64,000 nt of DNA from Paenalcaligenes faecalis (lineage in GTDB: Bacteria; Pseudomonadota; Gammaproteobacteria; Burkholderiales; Burkholderiaceae_B), in the NCBI RefSeq assembly GCF_027557445.1, contig NZ_CP106841.1, forward strand, positions 916,001 to 980,000, read 5' to 3'. A program made the translations under genes and the position numbers. Under the pieces are notes generated by a model. That model was given only the letters and a program-made list of their open reading frames with translations, had not been told where the DNA came from and did not search any database. Shown piece by piece: positions 44,191 to 53,984 of the stretch (positions are counted from its first letter, which is position 1; each line of letters begins with the position of its first letter).

Positions 44191-45240
44191 TCAGTCTAGT
44201 CGTTCTATTTCGTGTAATTGTTGTTGTAGGTCAAAAAACCAATCTATAGGTGTAAATTGTGGTTTGACGTGCACAACCCAAATCCGAGGATCGCTGATGG
44301 ATTTACATTTTACGGCATCTTTAGCTGTAATAAGCAGTTGTTGAGTATTTAATTGCTCGAATAAGGCAGCCGTAGGCTGAGCGTGGTCAGGGAGTGCGAT
44401 GTGATGCTGTAACGGCATACCGAACTGCTCCAACATACTAAAAAAACGCTTTGGTTGTCCAATAGCAGCTAGAGCTGCAGTGCTTTTATGAGCATTCATA
44501 GAGAGCCAGTCAGCAGCGTCGATTTTTTTCCCAGTACGTAGATGCTCAAAATAGTTAGGCCATAAACGCATTGTGATGCAGCGATTTTTTAGTGCTGGGA
44601 GTGGGGTGGTGGGCAGTTGTTGCTGTGGGGCTAATTGGGTAATAAGCCAGTCGGCCTGAGTTAAACGATGTGCAGGCTCCCTTAATGGCCCAGCGGGTAA
44701 AACCAAGCCATTAGCAATGCCCCTGCCATCCTGAACAATGATCTCTATGTCTCTGGGCAGGGCTTGGTGTTGTAAGCCATCATCAGCAATGACTACATTG
44801 ATTTCTGGATGAGTGTCACACAAGGCTTGCAGTGCTTGGACTCGTTTTGGGTGTACGGCTACGGGTACTCCACTCTGTTGGGCTAGCAAGGTGGGCTCAT
44901 CACCAAACTGACTGGCATCGAGTTGACCTTGCCCCACACGAGCGTTACCGGTGATCGTGACCCCATAGCCGCGACTGATAATGCCTGGACGATATCCCTG
45001 AGCTTGGAGAAATTCACACAGGGCAAGTACCACTGGGGTTTTACCTGCTCCACCTACAATAATATTGCCTACAACAATAATAGGCGGGGGGCTAAAAGAT
45101 AGTGAGGCACGGGACTGAGTATTTTTGTGCTGTATATATCGTTCAGCGCAAAAGCTAAGTGGTCGTAATAATAAACTCATTACGCCACGTCGCCCCCATT
45201 GACGGTGTAACCATTGCTCTAGGTGTGCTTGAACGCTCAT
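44191..45240 (-). CDS. lpxK: Tetraacyldisaccharide 4'-kinase
   Basis: 349 residues with an N-terminal membrane-facing helix and the Walker A VVGNIIVGGAGKTPVVLAL at about 55-73, ISRGYG, DDGLQHQALPRDIEI and LPAGPLREP. It phosphorylates the lipid A disaccharide at the 4' position at the inner membrane. The start overlaps the exbD stop (ATGA), so it is co-translated with exbBD. Confidence 0.95.
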   Translation of the reverse strand: MSVQAHLEQWLHRQWGRRGVMSLLLRPLSFCAERYIQHKNTQSRASLSFSPPPIIVVGNIIVGGAGKTPVVLALCEFLQAQGYRPGIISRGYGVTITGNARVGQGQLDASQFGDEPTLLAQQSGVPVAVHPKRVQALQALCDTHPEINVVIADDGLQHQALPRDIEIIVQDGRGIANGLVLPAGPLREPAHRLTQADWLITQLAPQQQLPTTPLPALKNRCITMRLWPNYFEHLRTGKKIDAADWLSMNAHKSTAALAAIGQPKRFFSMLEQFGMPLQHHIALPDHAQPTAALFEQLNTQQLLITAKDAVKCKSISDPRIWVVHVKPQFTPIDWFFDLQQQLHEIERLD

Positions 45241-45632
45241 TCTTGAGTCGCAAAACTAATTTGTTCAAATTGCGCATTACGCGCAGATTCTAAGGCGTGT
45301 ACTACCGTCGCATGCCGTGTGTTTTCATCCGCATAAATAAGCAGTGATTTTTTATTATCGAGGGCTTCGAGGGCATCGGAGACGCTGCTTTGTGCTTGGC
45401 TTAGCAATCGACCATTGAGTGCATATTGACCGTCTTGGCTAATAGCTAATACGTGGCTGTCTTGAACTAACTGTTGGGAGCCTGCAGAAGGAAGTTGTAC
45501 AGGGATTTCTTGGAGTTGGCTAAAGGTGGTGGTCGCCATCACAAAAATGAGCACCACTAATAAAATGTCAATGAGCGGGATAAAGTCCACAGCAATATCG
45601 TCTTGATCACGATGTTTAGCACGGAAGTTCAT
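45237..45632 (-). CDS. exbD: ExbD/TolR-type proton channel subunit
   Basis: 131 residues with a single N-terminal helix (IPLIDILLVVLIFVMATTTF) carrying the proton-conducting Asp (D22) and a periplasmic domain. With ExbB it uses the proton gradient to drive an outer-membrane partner. Here no tonB or tolA lies nearby; the fixed position upstream of lpxK is typical of betaproteobacteria. It overlaps both neighbours by four bases. Confidence 0.92.
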   Translation of the reverse strand: MNFRAKHRDQDDIAVDFIPLIDILLVVLIFVMATTTFSQLQEIPVQLPSAGSQQLVQDSHVLAISQDGQYALNGRLLSQAQSSVSDALEALDNKKSLLIYADENTRHATVVHALESARNAQFEQISFATQE

Positions 45633-46234
45633 AGACGTTGTTCTATAAAGCGATTTAAGCGACTGGCTTCAATTTCTAGGCGATGCAACAGATAATCGCA
45701 ACGGGAACGATAATAACGATGGGCGATTAGGGCAGGAACAGCGATTAAAATACCGAAGCCTGTGTTATAGAGTGCCATGGAGATGCCTTGGGCCAGTACG
45801 GATGGATCACTGCCTTGGGGGTTGTATGAGGCAAAGATTTGAATCATACCAACTACTGTGCCAAATAAGCCCAGTAAGGGGGCAATAACGGCGACTGTCC
45901 CTAAGGCGGGTAAGTATCGACTAAGCTGAAAATGGACGATAGACCCGGCCTCTTCAGCGGCTTGGCGACGTAGCGGTTCAGGCTGATCTTTGGTTTCAAG
46001 CAAATGAGCATAAATCAGTCCCAGTGCACTGTTTTGGCGTAGACGTTGCAGTTGATCCGGGCTAATGGGGCTGGGGGCTTGAGCCAGATCAAAGGCAAGG
46101 TCTCGGGCGCTGGGATTGAGGATTTTATGACTGCGTAGGCTCAGGCCTTTTTCTATAATAAGAGCCAACCCGATGATAGAGCACAGTAATAAAAACCAAA
46201 TCGGCCAGCCAGCAGCTTGAATGATACTAAGCAC
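45629..46234 (-). CDS. exbB: ExbB/TolQ-type proton channel subunit
   Basis: 201 residues starting GTG with AAGGAA upstream. Three membrane helices: about 10-28, 105-130 and 150-172. The conserved MotA/TolQ/ExbB motif is LPALGTVAVIAPLLGLFGTVVGMIQIF. It forms a pentamer around ExbD. It is the first gene of the exbB-exbD-lpxK-Trm112-kdsB-adk run and reads away from xseA. Confidence 0.93.
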   Translation of the reverse strand: MLSIIQAAGWPIWFLLLCSIIGLALIIEKGLSLRSHKILNPSARDLAFDLAQAPSPISPDQLQRLRQNSALGLIYAHLLETKDQPEPLRRQAAEEAGSIVHFQLSRYLPALGTVAVIAPLLGLFGTVVGMIQIFASYNPQGSDPSVLAQGISMALYNTGFGILIAVPALIAHRYYRSRCDYLLHRLEIEASRLNRFIEQRL

Positions 46235-46308
46235 AAGTTATTCCTTTTGCATGATGTCTACCATCATCCATTTTAAGGCAAAATAATGATTTTGCGCGCT
46301 ATTTTGGT

Positions 46309-46333
46309 GTTATCCACAGAATGTGTGGATAAC
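46309..46333. promoter_or_regulatory. Inverted pair of perfect DnaA boxes
   Basis: TTATCCACA at 46310-46318 and its exact complement TGTGGATAA at 46324-46332, five bases apart; with flanking G and C it is a 10-bp perfect inverted repeat. TTATCCACA is the high-affinity DnaA box. It lies in the 189-base gap between divergent exbB and xseA. Confidence 0.6.
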
Positions 46334-46423
46334 ATGGATTAAAGTAGAGCCAAAGTCTTATACAATCGGAGACTCACTGGACTGTATAGTCATTGCTCAG
46401 CTTATTTGTAATGAGGTGTAAGT

Positions 46424-47761
46424 TTGTATTCTAGCTCTAATTCATCGTCAACGACGTTAACGGTTAGCCAGCTTAACCGTCAGGTGGCTCAATTGTTGGA
46501 GCAACAGCTTGGACGTATTTGGGTTGAGGGCGAAATATCTAATTTTACCTCTGCGGCTTCTGGGCATTGGTATTTTACGATTAAAGATGACCGCGCGGCA
46601 GTGAAAGCCGTCATGTTTCGAGGTCGTGCTGCTCGCGTAGGTTTTATGCCTAAAGCAGGCGAAAAGTATCGCTTTTATGCTGCGGTGACGATGTACGAAC
46701 CGAGAGGCGACTATCAGCTTCAGGTCGAAAGCATGGAGCGGGCAGGCATAGGTGATCTCCATGCCCAGTTTGAACAGCTAAAAAATAAATTAGCAGCAGC
46801 TGGTTTGTTTGATGCCGAGCATAAAAAACCACTTAGACCGATGCCACGCCGTGTAGGAGTCGTAACGTCTTTAGCGGCGGCTGCGTTACGAGATGTAGTT
46901 ACAACGATGCAGCGCAGAGCCCCCCATGTACAGGTGTATATTTATCCTGCAGCGGTCCAAGGCGCAGAGTCAGCCCAACAGCTATGTCTTGCTTTAGGAC
47001 AGGCAATTGCAGATAACCAGGTGGATACGCTTTTGCTTGTGCGTGGGGGTGGCAGTCTTGAGGACTTATGGAGCTTTAATGATGAGCATTTGGCTAGGTT
47101 GATCTATGCGAGCCCTATTCCAATTATCAGTGGGGTAGGCCATGAGACAGATTTTACCATTGCTGATTTTGTTGCCGATGTGCGTGCACCTACGCCTACT
47201 GCGGCAGCCGAGTTATGTTGCACGAGCCATGCGCAAAGTAACGCCGATTTACTAGGGGTATTACGACGTTTGCAGCAGTGTCAGGATAGAATTTTAGAGA
47301 GGGCCAGTTTGCGATTAGATCGTACTACTGCTCGATTGGTTTCACCACAACAGCGTTTAGGGCAGATGCGGCAGCGTTTACATTTGACAGAACAACGATT
47401 GCAAAGCGTATCCGTTCTTCACCGCAAACAACAGCAACTAGATCATGCATGGCATCGATTACGGCGCTGTTTGCCCGATATTCGTCCCATGAAACAACGG
47501 GTTCACGAACTGCCACTACGTTTGTTACAATCCCAACTCTTAGTGCTGCGCCAAAAGAAACAAGCCTTACATGTGGCAGAGCACACATTAGATGCGCTTA
47601 GCCCTTCTGCTGTTTTGGATCGTGGTTATGCCATTGTTCGTAATGACAATGGCGCTATTATTAAAAATTCATTAGATGTGAATGCTAATGAACAGTTACA
47701 GATACAGTTGGCACAAGGCCATCTGCTTGTTAAGCTAAAACAAAAGCACGATTTGCTTTAA
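46424..47761 (+). CDS. xseA: Exodeoxyribonuclease VII large subunit
   Basis: 445 residues starting TTG, chosen because GAGGTG lies eight bases before it and family similarity begins at once. The N-terminal OB-fold is LTVSQLNRQVAQLLEQQLGRIWVEGEISNFT and SGHWYFTIKDDRAAVKAVMF; the catalytic domain has RVGVVTSLAAAALRDV, RGGGSLEDLWSFNDE and PIISGVGHETDFTIADFVADVRAPTPTAAAE; a coiled-coil tail (about 280-380) binds XseB. It degrades single-stranded DNA in repair. Confidence 0.95.
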   Translation: MYSSSNSSSTTLTVSQLNRQVAQLLEQQLGRIWVEGEISNFTSAASGHWYFTIKDDRAAVKAVMFRGRAARVGFMPKAGEKYRFYAAVTMYEPRGDYQLQVESMERAGIGDLHAQFEQLKNKLAAAGLFDAEHKKPLRPMPRRVGVVTSLAAAALRDVVTTMQRRAPHVQVYIYPAAVQGAESAQQLCLALGQAIADNQVDTLLLVRGGGSLEDLWSFNDEHLARLIYASPIPIISGVGHETDFTIADFVADVRAPTPTAAAELCCTSHAQSNADLLGVLRRLQQCQDRILERASLRLDRTTARLVSPQQRLGQMRQRLHLTEQRLQSVSVLHRKQQQLDHAWHRLRRCLPDIRPMKQRVHELPLRLLQSQLLVLRQKKQALHVAEHTLDALSPSAVLDRGYAIVRNDNGAIIKNSLDVNANEQLQIQLAQGHLLVKLKQKHDLL

Positions 47762-47804
47762 ACAACAACGCTAAATTATTAGCACAACTTTGAAGGAACT
47801 AAAC

Positions 47805-48386
47805 ATGGCTTTTACCCTTCCTGAATTACCTTACGCACTAGACGCGTTGGCTCCACATATCTCCAAAGAGACATTGGAATACCACTACGGTAAACATCAT
47901 CAAACCTACGTTACGAATTTGAACAACCTCGTCGAAGGCACAGATATGGCTAACGACTCCCTAGAAGATATCGTTAAAAAATCTTCTGGTGGTGTGTTCA
48001 ATAACGCGGCCCAAGTTTGGAATCACACGTTCTACTGGAACAGCTTGTCCCCGAACGGTGGTGGCGAGCCCACAGGTGCTTTGGCTGATGCCATTAACGC
48101 CAAATGGGGTAGCGTTGATAACTTCAAAGCTGAATTCAACAAATCAGCAGCTGGTAACTTTGGTTCAGGCTGGACGTGGTTGGTTAAAAAGGCAGATGGT
48201 TCCGTAGATATCGTTAACACGAGCAATGCCGCTACACCATTGACAACTGACGACGTGGCGTTGTTGACCTGTGACGTATGGGAACATGCTTACTACATCG
48301 ACACACGTAACTCCCGTCCTCAATACCTAGAAAATTTCTGGAAGTTGGTTAACTGGGATTTTGCTGCTAAAAACTTCGGTGCTTAA
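47805..48386 (+). CDS. sodB: Iron-type superoxide dismutase
   Basis: 193 residues from ATG at 47805 (GAAGGAA upstream). Metal ligands are in [13 protein letters not shown] (N-terminal His), VWNHTFYW, and [10 protein letters not shown] (Asp and His). The motif [17 protein letters not shown] with Gln favours the Fe enzyme. It removes cytosolic superoxide and complements the periplasmic SodC at 6.4 kb. Its terminator has been split by an IS remnant (see below). Confidence 0.96.
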   Translation: MAFTLPELPYALDALAPHISKETLEYHYGKHHQTYVTNLNNLVEGTDMANDSLEDIVKKSSGGVFNNAAQVWNHTFYWNSLSPNGGGEPTGALADAINAKWGSVDNFKAEFNKSAAGNFGSGWTWLVKKADGSVDIVNTSNAATPLTTDDVALLTCDVWEHAYYIDTRNSRPQYLENFWKLVNWDFAAKNFGA

Positions 48387-48423
48387 TTAACTCCGTTGTT
48401 TGATAGCAAAAAGCCTCGTTCAG

Positions 48424-48760
48424 TTTGAACTGACCCCCAATAGTTGAACGGTTTAATTTACTGGGTAGTTAAGGACTGAATTCGGTATTGCACCGGACTC
48501 AGTCCTTTTAGTTTTAGTTTAATCCGTTCGTGATTGTAATAGTAAATATACTCATCAATTGCTTTTTTAAGCTGCTCTACCGATTGCCATTTTTGCAGAT
48601 GGAATAATTCGGATTTTAAGGTACCAAAGAAGCTTTCTATGACGGCATTATCCAAGCAGTTTCCTCGGCGAGACATGCTCTGTGTCAGTCCCCGTTCGAT
48701 TTAGCCATAGAAAAACCCCAAAAGGTTGGAAGGGTGTCCAACTTCTTGGGGTCAGTTCAT
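48424..48760. mobile_element. Internally deleted IS3-family element
   Basis: Matching ends: TGAACTGACCCC at 48425 and its complement GGGGTCAGTTCA ending at 48760, with similarity continuing inwards (CAATAGTTG against AAGAAGTTG). Only about 335 bases lie between, where a full element would have about 1.2-1.5 kb. Inside is the last part of a transposase. No clear target duplication is seen. It can no longer move by itself. Confidence 0.78.
48458..48700 (-). pseudogene. IS3-family transposase OrfB, C-terminal fragment
   Basis: About 80 codons: [31 protein letters not shown] with the catalytic Glu of the DDE set, then [23 protein letters not shown], the typical end of IS150-group OrfB. The two Asp of the active site and all of OrfA are gone. 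A stop at 48701-48703 marks the deletion joint. Confidence 0.85.
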
Positions 48761-48964
48761 TATGGACGAGGCTTTTTTATTAATTTTACTTCTTAAGAGA
48801 AAAAGCATTTCATCTAAACAGTTTGCTCTTGATTGTCATGCTCTAGGGGAAATCGCCTATGAAAAATACGACCGTATATTGGACATTTCACCTAAAATCA
48901 TTAACGTGATACTGTATAGGCTTAAAATACAGAAAATTTGTGTCATGTCATTATAGGAGACAAC

Positions 48965-50167
48965 ATGAGCGACGCTTTTATTTGTGATGGTGTGCGTACC
49001 CCTTTTGGGCGTTATGGCGGCAGTCTAGCAGCGGTACGAGCCGATGATTTAGGTGCTGTACCGTTACGTGCACTAATGGAACGTTATCCGAATGCAGACT
49101 GGACTCAGGTGGATGATATTCTCTATGGTTGTGCGAATCAGGCCGGAGAGGACAACCGTAACGTAGCTCGTATGTCTGCTTTATTGGCAGGGCTGCCGAT
49201 TGATGTACCTGGTATGACAATTAATCGATTGTGTGGCTCAGGCATAGACGCCATTGGCTCAGCTGCACGAGCTATACGTGCCGGTGACGCCCAGTTCATG
49301 TTAGCCGGTGGTGTAGAGAGCATGAGTCGAGCTCCTTTTGTGATGCCTAAAGCGACATCAGCATTTAGCCGTGATAATGCGGTATATGACACAACGATTG
49401 GTTGGCGTTTTATTAACCCAGTACTAAAGGCTCAGTATGGCGTGGATTCGATGCCTGAAACGGCTGAAAACGTAGCAGATCAGTTCAATATTAATCGTGC
49501 TGATCAAGATGCTTTTGCTTTACGTAGTCAACAGCGTACTGCTGCAGCCCAAGCGGCAGGTATTTTGGCTCAGGAAATTACGCCAGTATATATTCCTCAA
49601 CGCCGAGGCGAAGCGATTTGTATCGATACTGATGAGCATCCTCGTGAAACCACATTAGAAAATCTAGCTAAACTGCGTCCGTTTGTACGTGCGGATGGCA
49701 CGATTACTGCAGGTAATGCCTCAGGGGTTAACGATGGCGCTGCTGCACTGATCGTTGCTTCTGAAGCGGCAGCTAAACAGCATGGGTTTACGCCTAAAGC
49801 ACGCGTAGTCGCTATGGTTAATGCTGGTGTGGAGCCGCGCATCATGGGAATAGGCCCAGAGCCTGCTACACGTAAAATTCTGCAGTTAACCGGCCTAACT
49901 TTAGACCAAATTGATGTCATCGAATTGAACGAAGCATTTGCCTCCCAAGGTTTAGCTGTATTACGTGGCTTGGGTTTAGCAGATGATGATCCGCGCGTTA
50001 ATATCAATGGCGGAGCGATTTCGTTAGGTCACCCATTGGGAGCCAGTGGCTCCCGAATTGTGATTGCGGCAGTGAATCAACTGCAACGCAGTAATGGTCG
50101 TTATGCATTGTGTACGATGTGTATCGGTGTGGGTCAGGGTATTGCTATTTTGCTTGAGCGTGTATAG
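48965..50167 (+). CDS. pcaF: 3-oxoadipyl-CoA / acetyl-CoA acyltransferase (PcaF-like thiolase)
   Basis: 400 residues from ATG at 48965 with AGGAG six bases before it. Active-site C90 is in INRLCGSGIDAIGSAARAIRAGD, His in NGGAISLGHPLGASGSR, and the second Cys in CTMCIGVGQG. The N-terminus SDAFICDGVRTPFGRYGGSLAAVRADDL and 400-residue length fit the PcaF/PaaJ group that cleaves 3-oxoadipyl-CoA to succinyl-CoA and acetyl-CoA. No other pca or paa gene is nearby, so a general thiolase role is possible. An AT-rich 185-base stretch after the IS remnant must hold its promoter. Confidence 0.82.
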   Translation: MSDAFICDGVRTPFGRYGGSLAAVRADDLGAVPLRALMERYPNADWTQVDDILYGCANQAGEDNRNVARMSALLAGLPIDVPGMTINRLCGSGIDAIGSAARAIRAGDAQFMLAGGVESMSRAPFVMPKATSAFSRDNAVYDTTIGWRFINPVLKAQYGVDSMPETAENVADQFNINRADQDAFALRSQQRTAAAQAAGILAQEITPVYIPQRRGEAICIDTDEHPRETTLENLAKLRPFVRADGTITAGNASGVNDGAAALIVASEAAAKQHGFTPKARVVAMVNAGVEPRIMGIGPEPATRKILQLTGLTLDQIDVIELNEAFASQGLAVLRGLGLADDDPRVNINGGAISLGHPLGASGSRIVIAAVNQLQRSNGRYALCTMCIGVGQGIAILLERV

Positions 50168-50190
50168 GTACTGATTCCGCGTGTTAATCA

Positions 50191-50230
50191 AAAGGCTCCC
50201 ACTATCATTTTAGTTAAGGGGGCCTTTTTT
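50191..50230. terminator. Terminator between the thiolase and DUF192 genes
   Basis: AAAGGCTCCC and GGGGGCCTTT pair over ten positions with one G-T wobble, then TTTTTT. It serves converging genes. Confidence 0.8.
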
Positions 50231-50240
50231 ATGGGCGTGG

Positions 50241-50705
50241 TTACTGTGGTAATAGCTCTACGCGATCGCCTGCCTGAATTTGTTGTTGCGCAAACCAGCC
50301 TTGCTCCATTTCAAGAGCGTATTTGATTGGTACAATAGGGCAGTGGGACTCGGTACTAAAGGGTTGCATGTGTTCGATATTGCTGATCACGCCTTGCTCT
50401 GTAATAAAGGCAATACTAAGAGGTAGCGGGGTGTTTTTCATCCAAAAACACGCCGGTAAGGCAGAATCAAAAACGAACAACATACCGCTGTTTTTTTCTA
50501 AGTGCTGTCTGTGCATTAACCCTTGAGCACGTTGATTTTCTGTTTGGGCCAGTTCGGCGTGTAGAGAGGTCTGATTGATCAGTAATGGTATTTTTTTTAA
50601 TTGCTGAGGCTGTTGGGCTTGAGCCACTATATTGGCAAACAAAAGAATGAATAGACCACTAAAATAAAAAACAGGGCGAATAAGCCCTGAAAATAGTAAA
50701 CGCAT
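50241..50705 (-). CDS. DUF192 family secreted protein
   Basis: 154 residues with a signal peptide or anchor (about 8-31). The DUF192 core is visible: LHAELAQTENQRAQGLMHRQHLEKNSGMLFVFD, FWMKNTPLPLSIAFI and YALEMEQGWFAQQQIQAGDRV. The family is widespread, periplasmic or extracytoplasmic, with no firm function. It lies just downstream of the cold-shock gene (31 bases) on the same strand, an order seen in related bacteria as far as I recall. Confidence 0.86.
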   Translation of the reverse strand: MRLLFSGLIRPVFYFSGLFILLFANIVAQAQQPQQLKKIPLLINQTSLHAELAQTENQRAQGLMHRQHLEKNSGMLFVFDSALPACFWMKNTPLPLSIAFITEQGVISNIEHMQPFSTESHCPIVPIKYALEMEQGWFAQQQIQAGDRVELLPQ

Positions 50706-50736
50706 ATTATTGAAAGTAATTAAAGCGCGAGCGGTA

Positions 50737-50976
50737 TTAAGCTGCTGTGATATTTAGCGCTTGTTGGCCTTTTGGACCTTGTGCGATTTCAAATAGGACT
50801 TTTTGACCTTCTTTGAGGGTCTTAAAGCCATTCATGTGGATAGACGAAAAGTGCGCAAATAGGTCTTCGCCACCATTGTCAGGAGTAATAAAACCAAAGC
50901 CTTTGGCATCATTAAACCATTTAACGGTCCCGGAAGATTTTTCGTTTTCACCACTAGCGATAATTGTATCTGACAT
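50737..50976 (-). CDS. Cold-shock domain protein (CspA family)
   Basis: 79 residues: a 12-residue lead ([12 protein letters not shown]), then [35 protein letters not shown] with RNP1 (KGFGFI) and RNP2 (DLFAHF), and [17 protein letters not shown]. It is a single-stranded nucleic-acid-binding RNA chaperone. GAGG lies before the ATG. It is divergent from clpS, which is usual in this group. Confidence 0.94.
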   Translation of the reverse strand: MSDTIIASGENEKSSGTVKWFNDAKGFGFITPDNGGEDLFAHFSSIHMNGFKTLKEGQKVLFEIAQGPKGQQALNITAA

Positions 50977-51144
50977 GCTAACTGCCTCTCGACGATATAA
51001 ATAGAAACTAATACTAGGAAGGTGTCAGCTTCCTATCATAATCCTCAAGTGATACATAAATGTTAACATTTATGTATCTGGATTGTTTTAATAATGCTAA
51101 AGAATCCTTAATCCCGTCAACTATGGAAATTACCTAGTTTGATT

Positions 51145-51462
51145 ATGAGTACAAATACAACGATAGATAAAGAAAAAATGAAAGCGGAGTTGGCGACAAA
51201 ATCCCAGCCACCTCCTCTTTATCAGGTCATCATGCTGAACGATGACTTTACGACCATGGAGTTTGTGGTGCAGGTATTGACCACTGTGTTTAGAAAAACA
51301 GCGCCAGAAGCTGAACGCATTATGCTGACAATCCACTATCAAGGGCGTGGCATTTGTGGGGTTTATCCCAAAGATATTGCTGCTACTCGTATCCAGCAGG
51401 TGCACCAGTTGGCCGAGCTAGAGCAGCATCCTCTGAAATGTGTCATGGAGCCTGCGCCATAA
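51145..51462 (+). CDS. clpS: ATP-dependent Clp protease adaptor ClpS
   Basis: 105 residues from ATG at 51145. The conserved binding core is PPPLYQVIMLNDDFTTMEFVVQVLTTVF (ND motif for N-degron recognition) and ERIMLTIHYQGRGICGVYPKDIA. It brings N-end-rule substrates to ClpAP. The gene is 104 bases before clpA on the same strand, the standard pair. Confidence 0.96.
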   Translation: MSTNTTIDKEKMKAELATKSQPPPLYQVIMLNDDFTTMEFVVQVLTTVFRKTAPEAERIMLTIHYQGRGICGVYPKDIAATRIQQVHQLAELEQHPLKCVMEPAP

Positions 51463-51566
51463 AAAATAGCGTTTTGATATGATTTTTTTACGCTCAGTCC
51501 CTTTAATTTTTTTCATTTCGCTCTATGATAGAGTAATGAAATTACTTTTGCCGTGAAGGAGGATAT

Positions 51567-53918
51567 ATGATCTCCGAAGAATTAGAAGTCAGTCTGCACA
51601 TGGCTTTTGTCGAAGCCCGTACTGCGCGCCATGAATTTATCACGGTAGAGCACTTGCTGTTGTCTTTGCTAGATAATGCGGCAGCGGTTGATGTGCTTCG
51701 TGCCTGCGCAGCGAATTTACCCGAACTACGTCAACATCTACGTAAGTTCGTGGCAGACAACACTCCGGTGGTCGAAGGCACTCAAGAGGTTGATACTCAA
51801 CCCACCTTAGGCTTTCAGCGTGTGATACAGCGCGCAATTATGCATGTTTCCTCTAGCTCAACGACAAAAACAGAGGTGACAGGGGCCCATGTTCTAGTTG
51901 CTATGTATGGCGAGAAAGACTCCCATGCGATTTATTATTTGCATCAACAGGGTGTAACCCGCTTAGATGTGGTGAATTACCTATCTCACGGGGTTGCCAA
52001 GGACGCGAACCATCAGCCTACCTCTCAAAAACCCGAGGATTCGACTGAACCATCCCAAAATGCACATCAGGCACAGACGCAGGGCCAGCAAGCCATAGAG
52101 CAAAAATCACCCTTGGACTTGTATACAAATAATTTAAATGAGCAAGCGCAAAAAGGTCGTATCGATCCACTTATTGGACGTGATAAAGAAATTGAGCGTG
52201 TAATTCAGGTATTGTGTCGTCGTCGTAAAAACAACCCCCTGTTGGTTGGCGAGGCCGGTGTAGGTAAAACGGCTATTGCTGAGGGTCTAGCACTGCGTAT
52301 TGTGAATAAACAAGTACCAGATATTTTGCAAAATGCAGTTGTTTATGCGCTGGATATGGGGGCGTTATTAGCAGGCACAAAATATCGCGGAGACTTCGAG
52401 CAACGTCTAAAGGCCGTACTAAAAGACTTAGATAAAAATGCGAACTCTGTGCTGTTTATTGATGAGATCCATACATTGATTGGTGCAGGATCGGCCTCGG
52501 GTGGGGCGTTGGATGCTTCAAATTTATTAAAGCCCGCTTTATCGTCAGGGCAACTTAAATGCATGGGGGCCACGACCTACACTGAATATCGAGGCATTTT
52601 TGAAAAAGATCATGCCTTGTCCAGACGTTTCCAAAAAGTGGATGTGGTAGAACCTACAGTCGCTGAAACTATTCAGATTCTACGTGGGTTAAAACCTTAC
52701 TTCGAGGAGCACCACGGCGTTCGCTATACGCAGTCTGCATTGACTGCGGCGGCAGAGCTGTCTGCTCGTCATATTGGGGATCGCTTCCTACCAGATAAAG
52801 CCATTGATGTGATTGATGAGGCAGGGGCCGCACAGCGCTTACTACCAGCCTCTAGACAAAAGAAAACAATCAGTAAAACGGATATTCAAGCCGTTGTTGC
52901 ACAGATAGCACGTATTCCGCCACAAAACGTATCCACAGATGATCGTAATAAGTTGGCGACATTAGATCGAGACTTGAATACAGTGGTCTTTGGTCAGTCT
53001 ACTGCTATCGATGCTTTAGCTTCAGCAATTAAAATGTCTCGTTCAGGCTTAGGTCGTCCCGATAAGCCAATTGGATCATTTCTTTTCTCTGGGCCTACCG
53101 GTGTGGGTAAAACCGAGGTCGCACGTCAGTTGGCTTTTGTCCTTGGCGTAGATTTACTTCGCTTTGATATGTCGGAGTACATGGAGCGCCATGCCGTGTC
53201 GCGCCTTATTGGGGCGCCTCCTGGCTATGTAGGCTTTGATCAAGGTGGGCTGCTCACAGAGGCCGTCACCAAGCAACCCCATTGTGTGCTGTTACTGGAT
53301 GAAATTGAAAAAGCCCATCCTGATATTTTTAATATTCTTTTGCAGGTCATGGATCATGGCACCTTAACGGATAATAACGGTCGTAAAGCCGATTTCCGTA
53401 ATGTGATTATTATTATGACCACAAATGCAGGGGCTGAGTCACTCAGTAAAAACGTTATTGGTTTCTCTAATAAGCGAGAGGCTGGCGATGAGATGCAGGC
53501 CATAAAACGCTTGTTTACCCCCGAATTCCGTAATCGTTTGGATGCTATCATTCCATTTGCTCCCTTGTCTCGGGATATTATTTTACGGGTCGTGGATAAA
53601 TTCTTGCTACAGCTAGAGCATCAGTTGCAAGAAAAACGCGTTGATATTAGCTTTAGTGATGCCTTACGTGATTACTTGGCTGAAAATGGTTTTGATCCTG
53701 CAATGGGTGCTAGACCAATGCATCGCCTTATTCAGGATACGATTCGTCGTGCCTTAGCTGACGAACTGTTATTTGGCCGCCTAACGAATGGTGGTAGTGT
53801 GACAGTGGATATGGATGCTGAGAATAAGGTGGTATTGCTATTTGATGACAATGATTCAGGTGGTGGAGGGGCTAAACAACCGGTACCGAACCACCCAGAG
53901 GCTGAGCTCATTGACTAG
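51567..53918 (+). CDS. clpA: ATP-dependent Clp protease ATPase subunit ClpA
   Basis: 783 residues: N-domain (1-145), a linker rich in Gln/Ser (about 150-180), AAA module 1 with GEAGVGKT and [15 protein letters not shown] module 2 with [26 protein letters not shown] and the KNVIGFSN loop that docks on ClpP. It unfolds proteins for ClpP. A strong AAGGAGG site precedes the ATG. The linker is longer than in E. coli ClpA. Confidence 0.97.
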   Translation: MISEELEVSLHMAFVEARTARHEFITVEHLLLSLLDNAAAVDVLRACAANLPELRQHLRKFVADNTPVVEGTQEVDTQPTLGFQRVIQRAIMHVSSSSTTKTEVTGAHVLVAMYGEKDSHAIYYLHQQGVTRLDVVNYLSHGVAKDANHQPTSQKPEDSTEPSQNAHQAQTQGQQAIEQKSPLDLYTNNLNEQAQKGRIDPLIGRDKEIERVIQVLCRRRKNNPLLVGEAGVGKTAIAEGLALRIVNKQVPDILQNAVVYALDMGALLAGTKYRGDFEQRLKAVLKDLDKNANSVLFIDEIHTLIGAGSASGGALDASNLLKPALSSGQLKCMGATTYTEYRGIFEKDHALSRRFQKVDVVEPTVAETIQILRGLKPYFEEHHGVRYTQSALTAAAELSARHIGDRFLPDKAIDVIDEAGAAQRLLPASRQKKTISKTDIQAVVAQIARIPPQNVSTDDRNKLATLDRDLNTVVFGQSTAIDALASAIKMSRSGLGRPDKPIGSFLFSGPTGVGKTEVARQLAFVLGVDLLRFDMSEYMERHAVSRLIGAPPGYVGFDQGGLLTEAVTKQPHCVLLLDEIEKAHPDIFNILLQVMDHGTLTDNNGRKADFRNVIIIMTTNAGAESLSKNVIGFSNKREAGDEMQAIKRLFTPEFRNRLDAIIPFAPLSRDIILRVVDKFLLQLEHQLQEKRVDISFSDALRDYLAENGFDPAMGARPMHRLIQDTIRRALADELLFGRLTNGGSVTVDMDAENKVVLLFDDNDSGGGGAKQPVPNHPEAELID

Positions 53919-53940
53919 ATTGCTGCTCTTATCTTGAATA

Positions 53941-53973
53941 AAAAAATTCCCGATACCATATCGGGAATTTTTT
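53941..53973. terminator. Terminator between clpA and dut
   Basis: AAAAAATTCCCGATA and its complement form a 15-bp stem with a three-base loop and T tracts both ways, for converging genes. Confidence 0.92.
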
Positions 53974-53984
53974 TATGGTGGGCC

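Larger units (their letters stand above)
48408..48778 (+). terminator. sodB terminator split by an insertion
   Basis: The left arm AAAAAGCCTCG (48408-48418) lies 22 bases after the sodB stop. Its exact complement plus T run, CGAGGCTTTTTT, is at 48767-48778 on the far side of the IS3 remnant. Together they would be a perfect 11-bp terminator stem with a short loop, which is where the element now sits. Confidence 0.7.

Noticed and set aside
46309-46333. DnaA boxes as a replication origin
   Set aside because: Only two boxes, no AT-rich unwinding repeats, and no dnaA, dnaN or gidA nearby.
48762-48956. 64-codon open frame (MDEAFLLILLLKRK...) before the thiolase
   Set aside because: Its first codons are the right arm and T run of the split sodB terminator, it has no ribosome site, and it resembles no family.
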